Positions 37,107 to 48,189 of a DNA stretch of 64,000 nt are shown here, one piece after another. The notes under the pieces were generated by a model that worked only from the letters and a program-made list of their open reading frames with translations, was not told where the DNA came from and searched no databases. Origin of the DNA: Neckera pumila (Eukaryota > Streptophyta > Bryopsida > Hypnales > Neckeraceae); the NCBI GenBank assembly GCA_963969595.1, contig OZ018411.1, forward strand, positions 2,358,501 to 2,422,500, given 5' to 3'. Both the position numbers and the translations under genes were made by a program. Position 1 is the first letter of the stretch; every line of letters starts with the position of its first letter.

Positions 37107-37759
37107 TCCTAGAATGCAAGACTATGGAAATTACCTTCTGGAACACCATGTGAATTATTGACTTAAAAAGTCCCAAGAGCAATCATTGGAGGTTAAACTA
37201 TTGTCAAGACTTTCCCTTTTCATCCAATTCTAATGATGAACATCTACACTTCTGTTTTACGTAGAAGGATTATTTGTCATCCATCAAATATGTTTAGGCC
37301 ACCACATAATTACGTGGTAAACCTTAAATGACAAGCCAAGGTGCTATTCACATGCTTGGACTAGACTAGACGTGTAGCTCAAGGCACCAAGCTATAATGT
37401 CAGGTCCATGCTACATTATGCTTCCTAATATGCATTGATTCTTGAAGTAAAATTTTGAATAAAATATCCATTTTTCTGCTAATGTTTGGGACTAAGTGAC
37501 ATATATCAACAATATTTTTGAAGGGAGCTTGGAAGAGAGCTAGTGAAAACTCTAAACTTGCATAAATAGAATGTAAGAGACCATGATTGGAAATATAGAA
37601 ACAAGCCAAAAATCAAGGGAGATCTTGAATGAGATGCGACAGAGAAACCAGTGAAGGATAATTTTAGATAATTTTAGATAATTATAGCAAGTCAAATTGA
37701 TGGGAAGAAATGTGAGCTTGCTAATCCTAAAATCAAAGAAAGTAGAGAAAGGGAGGACT

Positions 37760-37981
37760 CACTACAAGAGAATGGGGTGTTTTAAGTGAGTTTTTAAGTA
37801 TAGTCCTAGACACAAGATATTAAGTAATGACCTTTAAGGCAACTTTCAACAAAATTTTACTAGAAACACATGTATTTCTAGTAAAATTTTGCTGAAAATT
37901 ACCTTAAAGGTCATTACCTAAAATCTTGTGTCTAGGACTATACTTAAAAACTCACTTAAAACACCCCTTTCTCTTGTAGTG
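37760..37981. mobile_element. 222-bp CACTA-type hairpin MITE
   Basis: The ends CACTACAAGAGAA and TTCTCTTGTAGTG are inverted repeats and almost the whole element folds back on itself (arms of about 100 bp). A 3-bp duplication ACT flanks it (37757-37759 and 37982-37984). CACTA ends with a 3-bp duplication are diagnostic of the CACTA (En/Spm) superfamily. No coding capacity. Confidence 0.85.
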
Positions 37982-38188
37982 ACTTAATGTTCAAAACCAA
38001 AATTAGATTGGCTCTTTCTCCATGCAAACCACCTAGGCCTAGTTAGATATTAGATTAGGTCCAAGCATGCAAACAACTCCTAAAACCACCGGCTTGGTTT
38101 TAAGAGAATTGTTACTCAAAAAGTATTTTTGTATTTTTTTGGAATGTTTCAATCTACTCATCTCTAATTTATAAGGTTCATAGGTTCG

Positions 38189-38485
38189 TACAAATACAAC
38201 ACTGAAGTTGTGAATTCATACCTACATACTATAACTGTACATATTACGTGTATTTTTACGCACTGAATCAGTACGTAAACAATGCCTTTCAATAACGTAC
38301 AATTGTTGTACTGATATCAGTACATTTTAGGTGCATTTTGTATACCACATTTGTATAATTAAAGTCCATAAATTGTACACTTTTAATAAAGATTTTAACG
38401 ACACTGATTCAATGTGTAAAAATACACGTAATATGTACGATTATGGTATGTAGGCATGAATTCATGACTTTAGTACAATATTTGT
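38189..38485. mobile_element. ~297-bp foldback element
   Basis: Left arm segments gaattcatacctacatact and tattacgtgtatttttac pair with right arm segments gtatgtaggcatgaattc and gtaaaaatacacgtaata. The outer 20 bp are more diverged. It lies between the CACTA MITE and the long palindrome. Confidence 0.65.
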
Positions 38486-38879
38486 TGAAAAATCGTCTTC
38501 CTTCAAGTTCGAGATGCTATACCCACTTCAATAGCAAATATGGCTTGCCAAGCGCCACATTTAGGTTGCAAGGTTAAGGTACTATTTACTATTCACTTTT
38601 GACCGCACAAACTTGGACAAGCAACAAGACCTATACTAGTGATTTTTTTTAAGGCATTTAAATGCCTAGAAGCACCAAAAATAATTGGAGAGCATCAAGC
38701 CTTGAGGACAAATTTGAAGAAAAATTGGATGATGATTCCGAGTTGTTCCAATTACTGAAAATAAGTTGGATGAAATTATCAATTTTAAATGAAATTCATC
38801 CAAATATGTAGATGAAAAAAAGGTAGTTCTATCCAAAATATAGATGAATATTAAAATATTTCACTACATCATTTTCTTA

Positions 38880-40267
38880 TACAGTGAGTGACGAAACCGA
38901 GTACTTTTGTGAAACGTTTTCATTCAAACAACCATACCATAAGCATCAATGGTTAAAACCCAAAAGTGTACACATGAAAGTTGTAGAGCACGACATACAA
39001 CACGTTACCATGGAAGTTTAAAGAAAAAATTAGTTGTGATTTGAAAGAAAATTAATTCCAAAGTTTGCTATGTCAAAAACTCGGTTTTGTTCAATATAGT
39101 TTGGCTTTACTTTATCTTTTGTCAAATTTTTTTTAAAACTCCTAAAAAACTTTTTGTACCTTAGCATGTTAGTATACATCATTTTTGATTGTTGCATACA
39201 AAAATTGAAGGACTTTCACATTTATAGAATTTAAAATATCAACAATTTAACAAACATGCAAATGATGTTGGTTCTCACAAAATTTGAGTTTTTTTTGTGG
39301 AATTCAAAGCATGGGATTGCATTAGCCATGGTAAAGAGAGTATGGGTTGCAAAATAGACCACTTTTATATCTAAATGTCCTTGTATATAAAATATTTGTT
39401 GAATTGGGCAATGTATACAATTTATATTTTACAATTGTATAATGCATTTTTAATTTCAACTTTTGTGTTCAAAGACTAGAGTTCATGATGCATATAAATC
39501 ATCCAAAAAAATTCAAAAAATTCCGTCATCATTGTCTGTATTATCCAAAAACAGCTAATATTTTGAATGTCAGTGTAATTTTTGAAAATTAGTTGTTTTT
39601 GGATAATACAGACAATGATGACGGAATTTTTTGAATTTTTTTGGATGATTTATATGCATCATGAACTCTAGTCTTTGAACACAAAAGTTGAAATTAAAAA
39701 TGCATTATACAATTGTAAAATATAAATTGTACACATTGCCCAATTCAACAAATATTTTATATACAAGGACATTTAGATATAAAAGTGGTCTATTTTGCAA
39801 CCCATACTCTCTTTACCATGGCTAATGCAATCCCATGCTTTGAATTCCACAAAAAAAACTCAAATTTTGTGAGAACCAACATCATTTGCATGTTTGTTAA
39901 ATTGTTGATATTTTAAATTCTATAAATGTGAAAGTCCTTCAATTTTTGTATGCAACAATCAAAAATGATGTATACTAACATGCTAAGGTACAAAAAGTTT
40001 TTTAGGAGTTTTAAAAAAAATTTGACAAAAGATAAAGTAAAGCCAAACTATGTTGAACAAAACCGAGTTTTTGACATAGCAAACTTTGGAATTAATTTTC
40101 TTTCAAATCACAACTAATTTTTTCTTTAAACTTCCATGGTAACGTGTTGTATGTCGTGCTCTACAACTTTCATGTGTACACTTTTGGGTTTTAACCATTG
40201 ATGCTTATGGTATGGTTGTTTGAATGAAAACGTTTCACAAAAGTACTCGGTTTCGTCACTCACTGTA
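38880..40267. mobile_element. 1.39-kb near-perfect palindrome (long-arm foldback element)
   Basis: Left arm 38880-39560 and right arm 39589-40267 are reverse complements over about 680 bp with only a handful of mismatches, separated by a spacer of about 28 bases. The ends read TACAGTGAGTGACGAAACC, so the element is either CAGTGAG...CTCACTG with a TA target duplication, as in Tc1/mariner-type elements, or a hairpin including the TA. Neither arm holds a transposase. The open frame on the minus strand at 40126-40413 is half palindrome and half flank and is not a gene. The arms are far more alike than those of the other foldback elements here, so the insertion or duplication is recent. Confidence 0.9.
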
Positions 40268-41189
40268 CGTTGCCACTTCAGCACTTCTCCAAAAACCAAA
40301 AGAAAAATCACCGACCAATACCTTTGCTTCAAGGCGGAGATTTTTTGATTCCCCTTTGGATTGCCCTCTAGCAAGTGAATGTCGTTGAAGGCCTCGGTTT
40401 CCCTGTTCCTCATGAGGTGGTTGACTACAGGGACCCGTCTCTCTCAACGCAGCCAGGAAGCGCTCCACCAGCCCCTTCCATGCAGAAAGCAAGGCAGGCT
40501 CCCTTGCGAGTTGCGACCATCATGGCCCCCTCGCCAGGCCCCTCGTCTCTTGCAGACACCCCAGAAAGTATTAAATGGTAGCAAGCTCACAACCTTGGCT
40601 GCTGCTCCGTCCTCGTCCTCCTTCTCCTTTCACGGCAACTTTCACAGCAACTTTCACCGCAATTGCTCGCTAGCTAGCTAAAGCCTCGATCTTTCCTCTC
40701 TGCTTGCTACTTCAGTCCCCGCCTAGCTCTCGGGATCGATCGCTAAACCCCCACCCCATTTACCGCACCTCGCGGGATCTCAAGACCCCATGTCTGAATT
40801 GGTATGTACAGGGATTCAGATTCTCCGAATGCCGAAGTAGTTCTTGATCGGGATTCAGAGTTTGGAATTTGATCGATTATTGTATTAGTGTGGTGCTGGG
40901 TTGCTTATCGCGGTTAAATTCGTGGGTCCGGACGACGAATAGGCAAGCGCAGACAGACCGCGACAGAGAGAGAGAGGTGAGGCTGCTCATAATTGCAGAG
41001 TCTCTGACATGATCAGAGGGTGGACAGTACTGTCCGTACGTACGGCCGCGCGACCGGTGTGAAGAACAGGAGCTTGGAGTTTGAGCCCCATGGCGGTGGT
41101 GTGGGGAGGGTTAGGGTAATTGTAGGAGGAAGGAGCTATTGTAGCTGAGGCCGAGTTTGTATGCGGGGATAGATTTAAGTTTGGGTGGA
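40268..41189 (+). promoter_or_regulatory. Upstream region of the SPPL gene
   Basis: Base composition changes sharply at the end of the palindrome to a more GC-rich, CT-rich sequence. Features are a run of tctctc-type tracts at 40435-40700, a (GA)n tract at about 40963-40977, and the self-complementary CGTACGTACG near 41036. No clear TATA box is visible, so the transcription start is probably within 40930-41180 and of the TATA-less type. A 60-100 codon open frame at 40375-40680 has no start context or domain and I do not call it. Confidence 0.4.
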
Positions 41190-44100
41190 ATGGAGCGCAA
41201 GCGGTCTGTGGTAGGAGGGCATGGGCGCCCCTCGTCGTGGAGAGTGGGGACGAATGGGGCGTTCTTGGTACTGCTGGTCGTTGGGAGTGTTCTTGTTCAA
41301 CCTTGTGTGGCGGACGACATCGTGCACGACGACTCACTTTCGCCGTCGCAACCGGGGTGCTCGAATAGCTTCGTTCTTGTATGGTTTCGTTTTCTCTTCT
41401 ACCCTCACTTGCTTGTTAGATTTTCTCTTATTTGGAGTTTCTGTTTGCTTTTTGTTGCATTGCAGTGAGAAAGACGTTGTTTGTGACTCCGTGGAGGTGT
41501 TGATTGGAGAACAAGACTGTAGGTTAGGTTGGATATTTGCATTGTCAGGGGTACGGGCCATAGAGGTGGGCTACGAGAAACCTGCATATATGCCCTCTAC
41601 TGTGGATTTAACGTTAGAGCGAAGGCATTGTTCTTTCTTGGGGTTCAGATAGAATGCTAGCGTTCCCTTATCTCCTCCGTTCCAAAAGGGTATTTTTATA
41701 ATTGGAATGAGCAAACAGCAGGGTCACTTACCAACCCAATCTCACTAGCAAAAAACCACCCTCCAGGGGTATTCTAGAAACCTCGCTGTGTTACAATTGG
41801 CAGGGTTACGTTACAAGCTACCTTAATGGCGTTACAGGCGTTACAACTGGTAGTTCTGAATGTGGTTAGGTCTGGGTTTTCTACTTGAGTCTGCAACTCC
41901 TCTTATTTACTATGAACACAAGGAAATTGCTGAAGCAATTAGTAATATGTTTCTACGTCCCCCTGAATTACAGAAAGAAGTGATTGAAATCTACTGGTAG
42001 AGAATCTAGCCTTGTATTCTAGAACACATCTGGAGGTGGGTTCTCTGCGAGTGATTACTCATAGGGTGTTGGTGGAACAGGCCAACGCTGATATTTCCAT
42101 GGATTGTTTTGGCAGGTCAAAGTGAGAAATTGGATCGCAGGACAAGAGGAGCCAGAGGTGGTAGGTGTGGGTGCCAGATTCGGCAGGCTGATCACGGACC
42201 ATGAACAAGAAGCTCATAGTGCTCCACTGGCAAAGCTGGATCCTGAAGATGGATGCACTGCTTCCATCAAACCAGTAGGTCCTCGCAACCTGAAGGGGCA
42301 GAATCAGGGTTAGCAATAATCTATTCCAAGAGTTTTCGCTTCTGTTTACAACGTTGTAAACAGAATTTCTGCTTATGCTGTCGGGAAGTCTGTACTTATG
42401 CTGGTGCTGGTGCCTTCGCAGCTTGCAGGATTCACAGCCTTGGTTAGACGAGGCAACTGTGAATTCTCTACCAAGGCGAGGGTGGCACAGAAGGCAGGGG
42501 CGGTCGCCCTTCTTGTTGTGAATGAAAAACAAGGTTCTGTCCTCTGTCCCTTCCTCTTTAAGAAGTCCTCGTTTTTAGGGTTTTTTCCGATGCAAGCGGC
42601 TGGTTGAATTAGCGCTATGTCATCTGTTGCCTAGGTGAAATTTATCCTTAACTTCTTTCTGTTCTCAAGCTCCTAACCTTTGTTCTTTGGTAGGTATTAT
42701 ATAGCAATTTACTAACCAACGTATCTGCATTTCTGTATTGTGAGGGGCTCTTTACAAAATTTTTAATGACTATGCCCACAATGGCTAGATTAAGAATTGA
42801 TGAAGGATACGTCAGGCAACATACATTTGTCTGAGCTGTGTTTGAACAACTTCAATGCAGAATTGTACAAGATGGTCTGCTCTGAAAATGGAACCTTTAC
42901 GGATATCACCATTCCGTCTATCATGTTACCAAAGGCAGCTGGAAACGATCTTGAGGATGCTTTAAATCTCAACGAAGAAGGTTAAGTCACATCTCCGTTG
43001 CGGTTGTTTTTTATGAATGGAAATGCCGGATTTCTTGTACTAAGATGAGCACTTACTGTTGTTATAATTTAGTAGTAGAATCATGGATTCCATTGAGTTG
43101 GAAGAAAGATTTCTTTATAGTTAATTCGCATCAACTTCTTGGGGATTCTGATTATCTCTGTTGCTGGTGGTTTTACAGTGAGAGTGTTACTGTACTCTCC
43201 AAAGAGAACGCTCGTCGACATAGCAGAAGTGTTTTTGTGGTTGATGGCTGTGGGCACCATCTTGAGTGCCTCGTTCTGGTCGGCCTGGACTGCAAAAGAA
43301 GCTGCGCAAGAGCACTACCGTCGCCTGAAGGTATAATGCTACGAGAACCTCGTTTAGTACTTTCTTACTTCATCTACATCGCTAGTTTCATGGAATACTA
43401 GTATGGCTTTGTGTCGATAGTACAATTATGATTGCCCTAGATTGTTCTAAACTCCATCTTATGCCACTTTTTCCTATTCCTCGTTAAAAATCCCATAATT
43501 TTGAATGAGGAACACCCAATATGCCTTTGGTTGTGGAGATCTATGAAGCATTGACAAACAAAACAATATAAAACCAACATCTGCTTTAATATTTTAGATA
43601 GGTGAGTGCCGACCATATGAGAAGCTGCGCGTCTGTTTAGTTCGATTGTTAACCTGCAAAATGGCTCTGTGTTTGTGTTGTGTAAGTCACGTTGAACTCA
43701 CGCCAATTGAACTCGTCCATTTCTCAGCAGGAGCGACCAGCGCTTCCAGCTGAGCTTATTCCGGTGGTCGAAGGTGATCCTGAGAAAGAGGGCAAGGATG
43801 TGATTGACATCAATGTGCTCTCCGCGGTGCTGTTTGTTTTGCTGGCTTCTGCATTTTTGATGCTTCTCTACTTCTACATGTCGGCTTGGTTTATGCGGGT
43901 GTTGGTTATACTTTTCTGCATTGGCGGCTTTGAGGCAAGTTTATGAATCGTCTTGTTGGTTAATCGTTTCTCTAATGTCGTCCCCTGCGTGCTGGATTTA
44001 TATGGTTTTCAGATTCTGGTTCATGATTTTCAGCAATTTGCTAACCTTAGGAAACACGTGGTGTTCATGGTACTTCAGGGGTTGCAGACATGCCTTGTGT

Positions 44101-46590
44101 CCCTTCTGTACAGGTACTTGACGCCCTCTACGTTTAGTAAGTTCACAAGCTCATAAGTTCATTTGCTATTTATGTAAATGCTTATTTATTTAAAAGAAAG
44201 ACAGGCAAACATCGATGGTGTTTAAACTGGCGGTTTTGCTTGAGTTTTCTACAGGTGGTTTCCGAAGGCAGGAACGACCTTCATCAAGATGCCTGTTATA
44301 GGAGCAGTATCTGTACTTGCTATTTGTATCTCGCCCTTTTGCCTTACGTTTGCTGTAGGCTGGGGCTACTATCGTTTGAACTCCTATGCCTGGATAGGCC
44401 AGGATATTCTTGTAAGTTTGTTACTAACTTATCTGAATGGAGTCAACATAGAACTCATTTTTTGGGCGAGCTTTCAGCACACTAGTCTCAGTTTTCAGTT
44501 TATTGCTACTAAGAAAATGCATATCCTCGAACTACTGCCTTTATGGAATATGGAAAATTCGACAAACTGACCAAAGTGTTGCTCGTGGTGGCTCATACAG
44601 GGAATAGCACTCATTCTTACAGTTCTTCAGATTGTTCGACTGCCCAATATCAAGGTATGCTGCTTAATATCAATGAAAATTTCCCATTGCTGGTAGCCCT
44701 AGTATGATGCTGAGGATATTGATATAGTCAGCAGAACAGCATGTACAGCTCAATTGTGTTTATCTGATGGGTGCCTACTTTATCTGATTAATCTCATGTG
44801 GACTTTTTCTTGCATATGCAGGTCTCCACAATACTTTTGAGCTGCGCTTTCCTTTATGATGTCTTTTGGGTCTTCATCTCGCCCGCATTTTTTCACGAGA
44901 GTGTGATGATTGTGGTAAGTACTTCATTTCTCAATCCGCATTTGTTGACTGAACTGCAATGATTTTGCAAAACCGTGTAGAACATTTTGTTATTCTTACA
45001 AATAAATATCCACTGGCGGTATAGATGGCGCACTGAGAACAATGTTTGATGGAATATTAATAATACTCTGTAATCCAGTTATGGCTATGATCCTCAACTT
45101 CCACATTTTTGTTCACTGTTCACTGCTCACTGTTTCGGTTTGGAATCTGATGGTGACAGGTTGCACGAGGTGATAAAAGTGATGGTGAAGGGATACCGAT
45201 GCTTTTGAAGGTCCCAAGGTTGTATGATCCTTGGGGAGGATACAGTATTATTGGCTTTGGAGACATTCTTCTTCCTGGACTGCTGGTCTCGTTCTGCTTA
45301 CGGTACTTGACTCCTTTCAATACAATGTTTGTCAATCAGCTTTCCGTCGCCCTTGGGTTTTTCAGCTTGGCGCTTAGCTATCTTGAAATTCTATGAGAAC
45401 TTAGCCGCATTACAATTGGAGTATCTTGTATTGGAAACCTCCTTTACATGGCATTTGCAAATCGCAGCTAGATTTTTAGAATACCTCTTTGGGGTTTTCT
45501 ACTAAGAGTTCTTACCTCTGATCGCTGTTGCTGACGAATGCTGATGGTGGCAGGTATGACTGGACAGCAAGAAAGAGTCTGCTGCGGGGCTACTTTCTAT
45601 GGTCCACAGTCGGTTATGGACTAGGTACAATACGTCATGCTTCAGTCACTCAGATTCGGCACTATCATACGCATTTGGCTTTCAAGTGTTTTTTCTGATA
45701 GTTTGTCATTGAGACCCACAAAATTACACTTTCAAGTGTTCAGCGAAAGTACGGCGGATCATTGTGGATATTTTTACTTTTCCGTGTCTTTTCTTGTGGG
45801 TATGTGCGTGACCTAGGTCGGTAAAAGTAATAAGTGAAAGCCATATGACTTGAATAGTCTTCTGGAAAGGGAGAATGCTTGTATATACAAAATGTTGACT
45901 TATCTCCCATTTCACTTGGTTGCAGGTTTGTTTATTACCTACGTCGCTCTGAATGTCATGAATGGGAGTGGGCAACCTGCACTCCTGTATATTGTGCCTT
46001 GCACTCTTGGTATGTTTCTCTCTTACGTCATGAGGATCCATTATTCAAGTTTTGTCAATATTTGAGTCTTTACCCATGAGTGCCAAGTAAACCTAAAGAG
46101 GCCACCTCCGAAGCTAGTTGATCATGGTAACTTTCAATTCATAAATTTATTGTTAAAAAATACAGGGTATGATTTCTTCTTTTATTGGAACAAATTTTCG
46201 CCTAATTGATTTAAGCTCAACTCCTGTATAGACTCCTGTATAGGAGACATTGTTGACCATATGGGCACTTAGGGTTAATTTGTGCTCTTTTTATTTGGAA
46301 GTTGGTATTGTTGTAAATACCTGAATCAAGCTCTAGTTTCTCTGGGCTAGCGTGACGGAGCTACGATTCTCAATAGTCTTACAGACTACAGTCCAGGCTG
46401 AGCTTATTACTGGCATTTCACTATCTTCAAGTTGGTAATAACTATCGTTTATATGTGATCAGGCACTGTGCTGATACTCGGGTGGTGGCGAGGTGAATTA
46501 AAATCCTTGTGGTTTAAAGGAGATTCCCTTGACCAGTTTCCATTGGATGTTGCACGGGCACATAATTCATCAGGCAGCCGGCCTGATTAG
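41190..46590 (+). CDS. SPPL: Signal peptide peptidase-like aspartyl protease (PA domain), 14 exons
   Basis: SPPLs are intramembrane GxGD aspartyl proteases that cleave type II membrane proteins in the endomembrane system. Exons: 41190-41378, 42116-42274, 42422-42533, 42861-42980, 43179-43330, 43731-43934, 44079-44113, 44255-44411, 44601-44654, 44822-44914, 45160-45302, 45554-45624, 45926-46009, 46463-46590. They total 1701 nt with all phases compatible, giving 566 residues; plant PA-type SPPLs are near 540. Residues 1-45 are a signal peptide (start at the ATG, 41190). Residues 60-190 form a luminal PA domain with [20 protein letters not shown]. Nine hydrophobic segments follow, from [12 protein letters not shown] on. 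Catalytic motifs are YD (406-407), GFGD (457-460, Asp460) and PAL (514-516, GQPALLY). Intron 6 (43935-44078) starts with GC (GAG-GCAAGT), a recognised minor donor; other introns are GT-AG. No defect is visible and I expect a working gene. The family call is firm; the subgroup is not. Confidence 0.93.
43935..43940 (+). other. GC-AG intron donor in SPPL intron 6
   Basis: The exon ends TTT-GAG and the intron begins GCAAGT. The downstream acceptor tacttcag precedes GGG TTG CAG at 44079, keeping the frame at phase 0 and restoring the conserved IGG(F)-x-G-L-Q order seen in the family. AG|GCAAGT is the optimal context for GC donors. Confidence 0.8.
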
Positions 46591-47576
46591 TACTAATCCT
46601 TTCCGAAATGTGTGATTATGGGATGAATGGCACCAACTCAACGAAGAACACGAATCACCAAAACGGTGTAGTGGCCAGGGGCACGCTGTGCATTTGATGT
46701 AATTATGGCCCCAAAGCATACTAGTTCTCATTTTGGCTTGGCATTGCAAGACCCGAGAGATAAATATTGTAGCCTTCAACTTTCAGGTACCTCGCCTCCA
46801 TTTAGCATCTACGTACTTCAATCTAATTTAGAGGATTTTTGCTATGGAAGTGCCAAGGTAGTTACTCTTTTTCCCTTGAGCATGGCAGACCTCAAAAATT
46901 TACAATGATTGTAATGCCTCTTCTCCCATATTGTATTTCTAGCTCTTGGTATTAGCCCAAATTCAAGCTTAGGTCGTTGTTGATGAAGCCTGACTCTGGA
47001 ATTTCTCCACGTTGAACCTGTGTCAACTTGGAAACGACTTGCATTGTTCCCATGTGTACAAAACTGCGTGTGAATATGGGTGGGTTTCGGCATTTTAGAA
47101 AGTACCTCTGAAAATCTCTGTTTTTTGTATCTAGGAATCCATCTATGTACACTGACCTCAGAAAATGAGTCTAGGCATTGTTCAGGTTCACTCCGTGTGC
47201 CATACGTTGATCATGAGTGGACAGAATCCAAATGAGCAAAGAAAGTTACATGAAAGTTGTATCCTGTGTGTTACAATCCTAGAAAAGTTTGTAGCAATAA
47301 GCAATTATGGACCCAAAGCTAACACCCATGTAGACTCAATTGTTAATGTGTTTTTCATAATCACTCCAAAAATCACCTATGCTTCTTATATTGCATGTTG
47401 AATTATGTGCCCGTGCAATCGCCAATGCAAAATGGTATTATTCCCATGTGTACAAAACTTAAATGCTGTACAGTACAAGAGCATCCGATTCTTGGTCAAT
47501 GATGTTGATTATTTTCCAACACTATAATTTGTTCCCAAAATCTTCCAAGTTGATGTAACTTTTTTAGTCACCCAGC
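46591..47576. other. 3' flank of SPPL and intergenic DNA
   Basis: The first few hundred bases should be SPPL 3' UTR. No canonical AATAAA stands out; GATAAAT at about 46760 is a possible weak signal. No further gene seen. Confidence 0.35.
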
Positions 47577-47621
47577 AAGGGATGTACAAGTAAGGGATGT
47601 ACAAGTAAGGGATGTACAAGT
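47577..47621 (+). repeat. 15-bp tandem repeat, three copies
   Basis: AAGGGATGTACAAGT is repeated three times, the first copy starting AAGGGATG at 47577. It lies immediately left of the small inverted-end element at 47643. Confidence 0.85.
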
Positions 47622-47642
47622 AGGATATCTCAAATTGGGATA

Positions 47643-47757
47643 TTTTGTAAAAATGGCAGTATTCCATAGGCCATTTTTCCATTCATTTCTAGGACAGTAG
47701 ATATCAGACCGCACGGTGAAAGTCCCAAGTTTGTGGAATACCGCCATTTTAACAAAA
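47643..47757. mobile_element. Family H element 1 (115-bp MITE, GGCGGTATTCCA ends)
   Basis: The left end TTTTGTAAAAATGGCAGTAT and the right end, reading TTTTGTTAAAATGGCGGTAT on the other strand, are inverted repeats ending ATTCCA. The same terminal core (AAAATGGCGGTATTCCA) bounds 50222-50383 and 60632-61727. Confidence 0.6.
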
Positions 47758-47988
47758 CATCGGTCGAACTCCCTTTCCATGCTTCTGACTTTTAGGTCCT
47801 CTGGGTGACGCATGTGTCTGAACGTTATTCGCTCTGGAGTCGTCACATGGATGACGTAGGCGACATAAATTCTCGTGCTGTACGTGCGTCAGGTGAGTAC
47901 ATATCTCACACCTAGGTAGTGACGCAATCGTGCGCAACATTACGTCGGTAGTGACGTGCATTGCGTATACATATATGCGCGCCCTCGT

Positions 47989-48050
47989 GACTGCTTCTAG
48001 CATTGCTGGGGATTGTGGCTGCAATACTGAGTGCAATGCTAGAAGCAGTC
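47989..48050. other. Perfect 18-bp stem hairpin upstream of the GULLO pseudogene
   Basis: GACTGCTTCTAGCATTGC (47989-48006) and its exact reverse complement (48033-48050) flank a 26-base loop. It lies about 140 bp upstream of the former start codon and shortly before a TATA-like tatatat at about 48137. It could be a cruciform, a tiny MITE or an inverted duplication; a plant miRNA foldback usually has a longer imperfect stem. Confidence 0.7.
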
Positions 48051-48189
48051 GTGTCTGGGAGAATCAGTACCTGTGAATTTCGGTCCCTTGCAACTTAATA
48101 TCAATCTATCAATTTGTGCAATTCGTCTCATCGTAGTATATATGTATCGCTAGTGATCGCTAGCGCATATACTTCTCCACAATCGCACA

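Noticed and set aside
40126..40492. Minus-strand frames reaching from the SPPL upstream region into the palindrome
   Set aside because: Half of the sequence is the palindrome arm, whose mirror copy at 38880 has the same peptide out of any gene context; no start or domain.
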